This document shows positions 51,093 through 51,492 of a DNA stretch of 51,492 nt, one piece after another. The notes beneath the pieces were generated by a model, which was not told the DNA's origin, ran no database searches, and worked only from the letters and a program-made list of their open reading frames with translations. Each line of letters opens with the position of its first letter. The first letter of the stretch is position 1. Location: NCBI GenBank assembly GCA_021770615.1, contig JAETQR010000029.1, positions 1 through 51,492 of the forward strand, given 5' to 3'. The position numbers were made by a program, and so were the translations under genes. Source of the stretch: Lachnospiraceae bacterium (GTDB lineage: Bacteria; Bacillota_A; Clostridia; Lachnospirales; Lachnospiraceae).

Positions 51093-51169
51093 AATTAGAA
51101 AATTCAAATTCCAGTCTTACGGAGAGATTGAAAGCAACATAAGATTTGAATTTACGGGGGGAAAACTAA

Positions 51170-51396
51170 TTGAAAATTAAGAACAAGGAATGGTATATCT
51201 CCCTGGGATTTTGGGTGATATTTGAAGCTATAGCAGTAATTCTTTGGCTGACAAAGGACAATCTATTTTATTTGTTTAATTTCTCATATATAGGTACAGT
51301 AATAGCTATTGGATTACTGCTCTTCCAGATAGAATATAAACATGCCAGACGCATAGTTCAACTATTCATCGGCCTATATTGTTGTCCTGCAAATTA
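51170..51396 (+). pseudogene. Truncated membrane protein, probably interrupted by an IS element
   Basis: About 75 codons from a TTG after a GGGGGG-rich site. Two membrane spans are visible (about 10-25 and 37-55). The sequence NKEWYISLGFWVIFEAIAVI and SYIGTVIAIGLLLFQIEYKH resembles the start of a larger family of membrane Fe-S proteins (4Fe-4S, NapH-like), as I recall. The last codons fall in the IS21-like terminal repeats, so the C-terminal domains have been lost. Confidence 0.5.
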
Positions 51397-51492
51397 GATG
51401 CACCAGTTCTATGCAGATTAGATGCACCTGATTTTGATGTTGCGCGTTGGGGCTCAGCAGATTGCCTGCACCAGCATCAGCAAGTTATCTGA
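51384..51492. mobile_element. End of an IS21-like insertion sequence
   Basis: TGTCCTGC begins near 51384. TGCAAATTAGATGCACC (51388-51404) and TGCAGATTAGATGCACC (51412-51428) are 17-bp direct repeats differing at one base and spaced 24 bp. Repeated sequences next to a TG end are typical of IS21-family termini. The element runs out of the window, so no transposase can be checked. Confidence 0.45.

Overview
The window looks like a low-to-mid GC Gram-positive gut anaerobe, most likely a Clostridia/Lachnospiraceae chromosome. Strong AGGAGG-type ribosome sites, many TTG/GTG starts, a sortase-anchored Cna_B surface protein and a Tn1549/CTn-style conjugation module support this; the genus is an inference. 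Most of the window (about 1.9-49.0 kb) is an integrative conjugative element (ICE) whose variable region carries a large defence-like operon.

Layout. (1) 0.2-1.8 kb: a SAM methyltransferase and a CpXC zinc protein. (2) 1.9-4.9 kb: an ImmA/ImmR-type protease-repressor pair divergent from a Y-family polymerase plus YolD-like cassette. The intergenic region has consensus promoters on both strands and three copies of a GGGAAA..TCCTA operator. (3) 5.2-6.7 kb: small ICE genes and a sigma-region-4-like regulator bracketed by two copies of a 31-bp dispersed repeat. (4) 7.1-29.9 kb: the transfer module. It holds a giant thioester/Cna_B adhesin with an SPKTG anchor, PcfB, VirD4, Maff2, a TrbL/VirB6-like channel, PrgI, VirB4, a 3D-NlpC/P60 wall hydrolase, DUF4315, DUF4366, topoisomerase III, DUF5688, an LtrC/ArdC-YodL protein, TTRAP and a second YodL/DUF4316 protein. 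(5) 30.2-44.7 kb: a promoter, a small XRE regulator and ten closely packed genes. (6) 45.0-48.8 kb, minus strand: XRE protein, dUTPase, ThyX, a phage-like protein, a MOBP relaxase and MobC, with an inverted-repeat-rich oriT candidate upstream. (7) 49.1-51.5 kb: GNAT, ATC-hydrolase-like protein, alpha/beta hydrolase, and a membrane gene apparently cut by the end of an IS21-like element.

The most interesting part is region 5. Four genes match a single-strand DNA phosphorothioation set: PAPS-reductase (SspD/DndC type), DUF4007 (SspB type), a large P-loop ATPase (SspC type) and a cysteine desulfurase (SspA/DndA type). They are followed by a PLD-helicase, a 57-residue protein and a DndD-like SMC ATPase, which are candidates for an SspFGH-like or different restriction module. 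A protein reminiscent of Dnd-associated families comes next. The operon ends with two proteins that both carry a sigma-region-1.1-like N-terminus: one fused to a DUF4357-like domain, the other a nearly full-length sigma70-type factor. I know of no described phosphorothioation system with such a pair, so this is the main candidate for new biology.

No site-specific recombinase was seen, so at least one ICE boundary probably lies outside the window. All family assignments were made by eye from motifs; no database search was run.
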